From Candidatus Binatia bacterium (GTDB lineage Bacteria; Desulfobacterota; Binatia; UBA12015), in the NCBI GenBank assembly GCA_036563615.1, contig DATCMB010000014.1, positions 310,001 through 374,000 of the forward strand: a stretch of DNA of 64,000 nt. Direction: 5' to 3'. A model generated the notes under the pieces. That model had not been told where the DNA came from. It made no database searches and saw only the letters and a program-made list of their open reading frames with translations. Within the stretch, counting starts at the first letter, position 1, and every line of letters starts with the position of its first letter. Position numbers and translations under genes: made by a program. Shown one piece after another: positions 60,888 through 64,000 of this stretch.

Positions 60888-62066
60888 GTGTCGGAGCTGT
60901 GGACGAATTGGTCGGGGCGCGTGCGCTGCACGCCTGCGAGGTGGCTGCGTCCGACGGACGAAGCGGAGATCGCCACCGCGGTCGTGAGCGCGGCGGAAGC
61001 GCAGCGCGGCGTGCGCGTCGCGGGCAGCGGACACTCGTTCACGCCGCTCGTCGCGACCGACGACGTGCTGCTGTCGCTCGACGCGTGGCAGGGCATCGAG
61101 TCGATCGACGGCGCGACGCAGCAGGCGACGATTCGCGCCGGCTCCAGGCTGTCGTCGCTCGGCGAGCCGCTGCGCGAGGCGGGGCTCGCGCTCGCGAACC
61201 AGGGCGACGTCGACGTGCAGGCGCTCGCCGGCGCGCTCGCGACGGGAACGCACGGCACCGGCGCGACGCTCGGCAACCTCTCGTCGCGCCTCGTCGGGCT
61301 GCGTCTGCTGACAGGCACGGGCGAGCTGCTCGTGATCGACGGCACGCGCGATCCCGACCTGCTCGCGGCGGCGCGCGTCTCGCTCGGCGCGCTCGGCGTG
61401 GTCACCGCGGCGCGGCTGCAGCTCGTTCCCGCCTACCGGCTGCACGAGCGCATCTGGAAGGTCGGCGTCGAGGAGTGCCTCGACCACCTCGACGAGCACG
61501 TCCGCGCGCACCGGCACTTCGAGTTCTTCTGGTACCCGCACAAGGACTACGCCGAGATGAAGGCGCTCGACCCGACCGACGCCCCGGCCGATCCGCTCGA
61601 GGGACGCAAGGGCGAGCGGATCGACTGGAGCTACAAGATCTTTCCGAGCGTCCGCGAGCTGCGCTTCAACGAGATGGAGTACTCCGTCCCGGCCGAGGCG
61701 GGTCTGGCGTGCTTCCGCGCGGTGCGGGCGCGGATGCGCGAGCGCCATCCCGACGTGGTGTGGCCGGTCGAGTACCGCACGGTCGCGGCCGACGACGGCT
61801 GGCTGAGCCCGGCCTACCAGCGCGACAGCGTCGCGATCTCGCTGCACCAGGACGCGTCGCTGCCGTGCGACGAGTTCTTCGCCGACGTCGAGCCGATCTT
61901 CCGCGAGCACGGCGGACGCCCGCACTGGGGCAAGCTGCACAACCTCACGGCGGCGCAGCTCGCGACGCTCTACCCGCGCTGGGACGACTTCCGCGCGCTG
62001 CGCCGACGCCTCGACCCGTACGGCGTCTTCCTGAACGGCCACCTGCGCGAGCTGTTCGGCGAGTAG
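60888..62066 (+). CDS. FAD-linked oxidase, L-gulono-/D-arabinono-1,4-lactone oxidase type
   Basis: 392 residues from the GTG at 60888 (MSELWTNWSG). FAD-binding PCMH domain: VRVAGSGHSFTPLVATDDV, where His49 is the usual covalent FAD attachment, and GTHGTGATLGNLSSRLVGL; C-terminal aldonolactone-oxidase domain: HFEFFWYPHKDYAEMKALD, PVEYRTVAADDGWLSPAYQR, GRPHWGKLHNLTAAQLATLYP, DPYGVFLNGHLRELFG. The HWGK motif is shared by sugar-lactone oxidases. It oxidises sugar lactones or alditols with oxygen, giving ascorbate-like products in other species. Confidence 0.93.
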   Translation: MSELWTNWSGRVRCTPARWLRPTDEAEIATAVVSAAEAQRGVRVAGSGHSFTPLVATDDVLLSLDAWQGIESIDGATQQATIRAGSRLSSLGEPLREAGLALANQGDVDVQALAGALATGTHGTGATLGNLSSRLVGLRLLTGTGELLVIDGTRDPDLLAAARVSLGALGVVTAARLQLVPAYRLHERIWKVGVEECLDHLDEHVRAHRHFEFFWYPHKDYAEMKALDPTDAPADPLEGRKGERIDWSYKIFPSVRELRFNEMEYSVPAEAGLACFRAVRARMRERHPDVVWPVEYRTVAADDGWLSPAYQRDSVAISLHQDASLPCDEFFADVEPIFREHGGRPHWGKLHNLTAAQLATLYPRWDDFRALRRRLDPYGVFLNGHLRELFGE

Positions 62067-62102
62067 CGCGCGAAGCGCACGAGTGCGCGACGGCGCGCGC
62101 GC

Positions 62103-64000
62103 TCAGCGGCCGGCCCAGGCGCGCACCGCCGCTACGACCTCGTGCGCCGAGCCGCCCTCGTCCGTCGCGTCGGCGCGCTCGGGTCCGCGCTTCGGCGCCG
62201 CTGAGCGCTCGGCCCCGCCCACGCGCGCCCCGTCCGCGAGCGGCAGCTCGATCCAGAACGAGCTGCCCTTGCCGAGCGTCGACTCGACGCCGACGCGCCC
62301 GTCCATGCGCGCGAGCGCGCGGCGCACGATCGCGAGCCCGAGCCCGCTGCCGGGGTAGACGTCGCGCGCGTGCAGGCGCTCGAACGGGTCGAAGATGCGC
62401 TCGCGGTCCTCCTCGGCGATGCCGATGCCGTTGTCGCGCACCCAGACCCGCGCGACGCCGCTTCCCGCCTCGAGCTCGACGCGGACGCGCGGGATCGTGT
62501 CCGGCGCGACGAACTTGACGGCGTTGAGCAGCAGGTTCGCGATCGCCTGGACGAGGCTGCCCTGGTGTCCCATCACGACCAGCGACGGCCCGGTGACCGT
62601 GACGCGCGCGCGCTGGCGGCGCAGCACGGTCTCGACCTGCAGCACAGCGGCGCGCACCACCGCGTTCAGCTCGAGCGGCTCGCGCGGCAGGTCGTTGCCG
62701 CCGATGCGGCAGAACTCGAGCAGGTCGGCGATCAGCTTCTCCATGCGATCAGCCGCCTTGACGATCATCTCGAGGTGGCGCTGGCCCGCCGGGTCGAGCT
62801 GCTGCGCGAAGTCCTCGACCAGGACGTCCGCGAAGCCGCGCATGGCGTTCAGCGGCGCACGCAGGTCGTGCGACACGGTGTAGGTGAACGCCTCGAGGCT
62901 CGCGTTCGCCTCGCGCAGCTCGGCCGTGCGCTCGGCGACCCGCTCCTCGAGCCGCGCCGAGGCGCGCTGGATCTCGTCGAACAGCTCCGCATTGACGATC
63001 GCGACCGAGGCGAGGCTCGCGAGCTGCGCGAGGATCGACTGGTCGCTCGCGCTGAACTCGCCGTCGATCTTGTCCTCGACGACGACGCTGCCCATCGCGC
63101 TGCCGTCGCGGCGCGTGAGCGCGCTCACGAGACAGCCGGCGCGCGCGGACGGCTGCGCGAACGGCGCGCCGCGGACGACGAACTCGCGCATGCCGGCGCG
63201 CGTCTTCTCTTCCGACGCCGGCGCGGCCGCGAAGAGCGGCGTCTCGGAGCGTCCGATCTCGGCACCGGCGAACGCGCGCCGCGCGCCGATGATCGCCCGC
63301 GCGTGCTCGGCGACGATGCGCAGCACGGCGTCGCTCGACAGCTCCGAGGTCACGAGCACCGCCGCGCGCGCGAGCTCCTGGAGCTGCTTCGTGTAGCGGA
63401 GTCTCTCCTCTTCCTTGAGCTTGCGCTCGGCGACGTCGGCGACGGTGCCGGTCGAGTGTACGAGCCGTCCTTGGTCGTCGCAGACCGTGACGCCGCTCAC
63501 GTCGAGGTGGAGCGGACGTCCGTCGGCGCGCCGGTACGCGATCTCGAAGTGGAAGCGCGGCTCGCCGGCGCGCGCGCGCTGGAAGGCGTCGACGTCGCCC
63601 TGCACGAGCGCGGGCGGGATCAGCTCCGTGAAGTGGCGGCCCTCGATCTGCTCGGGCGCGACGCCGAGCATGCGGTGCGCCGCGTGGCGATTGACGAACG
63701 ACAGCCGACCGTCCGCGTCGACCGACCAGATGAGATCGTGCGAGGTCTCGACCAGCTCGCGGTAGCGACGCTCGCTGCGGCGCAGGCTCTCCTCGGCCGC
63801 GTGCTTCTCGCTGACGTCGTTCAGCACGGCGACGTGCCCGACCGCGCGTCCGCTCGCGTCGCGCAGCAGCGCGATCGTGCAGTACACGGGCAGCGGGCTG
63901 CCGTCGCGCCGCAGCGTCGTCATCTCGCCCGCCCAGCTTCCGGCCTCCTTCAGGCGTTGCGTGATCGTGCGGCCGAGCGTGTCGTCGATCTGCAGGAAGC
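62103..64000 (-). CDS. PAS-PAS-GAF hybrid sensor histidine kinase (5' end beyond window)
   Basis: The frame is open from 62103 to the window edge, so at least 632 residues; the ATG at 63923 is internal, because the upstream translation (FLQIDDTLGRTITQRLKEAG) continues a PAS domain. Order: PAS (partial), PAS (SHDLIWSVDADGRLSFVNRH), GAF (RAFAGAEIGRSETPLFAAAP), coiled-coil, H box FTYTVSHDLRAPLNAMRGFA, N box NLLLNAVKFVAP, VWVRDNGIGI, GSGLGLAIVRRALARMDGRV. No receiver or membrane segment seen in this part. Cytoplasmic sensing of a small ligand or redox state is likely. Confidence 0.92.
   Translation of the reverse strand, partial: FLQIDDTLGRTITQRLKEAGSWAGEMTTLRRDGSPLPVYCTIALLRDASGRAVGHVAVLNDVSEKHAAEESLRRSERRYRELVETSHDLIWSVDADGRLSFVNRHAAHRMLGVAPEQIEGRHFTELIPPALVQGDVDAFQRARAGEPRFHFEIAYRRADGRPLHLDVSGVTVCDDQGRLVHSTGTVADVAERKLKEEERLRYTKQLQELARAAVLVTSELSSDAVLRIVAEHARAIIGARRAFAGAEIGRSETPLFAAAPASEEKTRAGMREFVVRGAPFAQPSARAGCLVSALTRRDGSAMGSVVVEDKIDGEFSASDQSILAQLASLASVAIVNAELFDEIQRASARLEERVAERTAELREANASLEAFTYTVSHDLRAPLNAMRGFADVLVEDFAQQLDPAGQRHLEMIVKAADRMEKLIADLLEFCRIGGNDLPREPLELNAVVRAAVLQVETVLRRQRARVTVTGPSLVVMGHQGSLVQAIANLLLNAVKFVAPDTIPRVRVELEAGSGVARVWVRDNGIGIAEEDRERIFDPFERLHARDVYPGSGLGLAIVRRALARMDGRVGVESTLGKGSSFWIELPLADGARVGGAERSAAPKRGPERADATDEGGSAHEVVAAVRAWAGR

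Noticed and set aside
1..64000. Search for tRNA, rRNA, CRISPR arrays, transposases and integrases
   Set aside because: Nothing recognisable was seen by eye; a covariance-model scan would be needed to exclude small RNAs.

Overview
The window is very GC-rich DNA, densely packed with genes on both strands. It looks like part of the chromosome of a Gram-negative bacterium: several proteins carry lipoprotein or Tat export signals, and there are NHL, TPR and bacterial Ig-like surface proteins. CoA-linked lipid catabolism is prominent (three enoyl-CoA hydratase-family proteins, an acyl-CoA dehydrogenase, a class III CoA-transferase, a TesB thioesterase, a MaoC-type hotdog protein and an ADP-forming acyl-CoA synthetase fused to GNAT). 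With the spermidine-synthase/TPR fusions and many lipoproteins, this would suit a Myxococcota, Desulfobacterota or Binatota-like lineage. That placement is inference; no rRNA, tRNA or ribosomal-protein gene is present to settle it.

Layout. 1-5307 (minus): a cut-off and a complete copy of a membrane spermidine-synthase-like/TPR fusion, then an AmpG-like permease. 5419-11516: sulfatase-fold lipoprotein, enoyl-CoA hydratase, exported SurE, D-2-hydroxyacid dehydrogenase, SDR. 11585-18415: a 44-residue membrane peptide, a TPR membrane protein of the glycosyltransferase type, a radical SAM protein resembling the tetraether-synthase (Tes) group overlapping a DUF547 lipoprotein, a CoA-transferase and an unknown gene. 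18505-24692: acyl-CoA synthetase/GNAT fusion, YihY/BrkB membrane protein, SDR overlapping TesB, DUF3597 protein. 25266-33603 is the most accessory-looking part: an exported beta-carbonic anhydrase, a decayed duplicate of part of a downstream gene, a three-gene cassette (two unknown proteins, one frameshifted, and a purple-acid-phosphatase-like metallophosphoesterase), then the intact 1314-residue NHL/fibronectin-like protein from which the decayed piece derives.

34277-45928: UbiB-like kinase, Yip1 protein, enoyl-CoA hydratase, LysE exporter, VanX-type dipeptidase without a usable start, inorganic pyrophosphatase, two small envelope proteins, an enoyl-CoA hydratase/GST/PLP-lyase cluster, and a PepSY-response regulator-histidine kinase operon divergent from a second PepSY gene, with four tandem 11-bp repeats between them. 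45914-50538 (minus): YkgJ-like Cys-cluster protein, methyltransferase and MFS transporter with overlapping ends, then a MaoC-type protein and a HAD hydrolase. 50663-64000: acyl-CoA dehydrogenase, TetR regulator divergent from a di-iron ferritin-like oxidase, a second exported beta-carbonic anhydrase, a CrtC/AttH-like lipocalin protein, two lipoproteins around an HTH regulator, a secreted protein, a gulonolactone-oxidase-type flavoprotein and a PAS-GAF histidine kinase cut by the window end.

The best candidates for something new are the cassette at 26366-29156 lying between the two gene copies, the short bacterial Tes-like radical SAM protein with its coupled lipoprotein, and the PepSY/two-component unit with its 11-bp repeat array. 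No CRISPR array, transposase, integrase, tRNA or rRNA was recognised.
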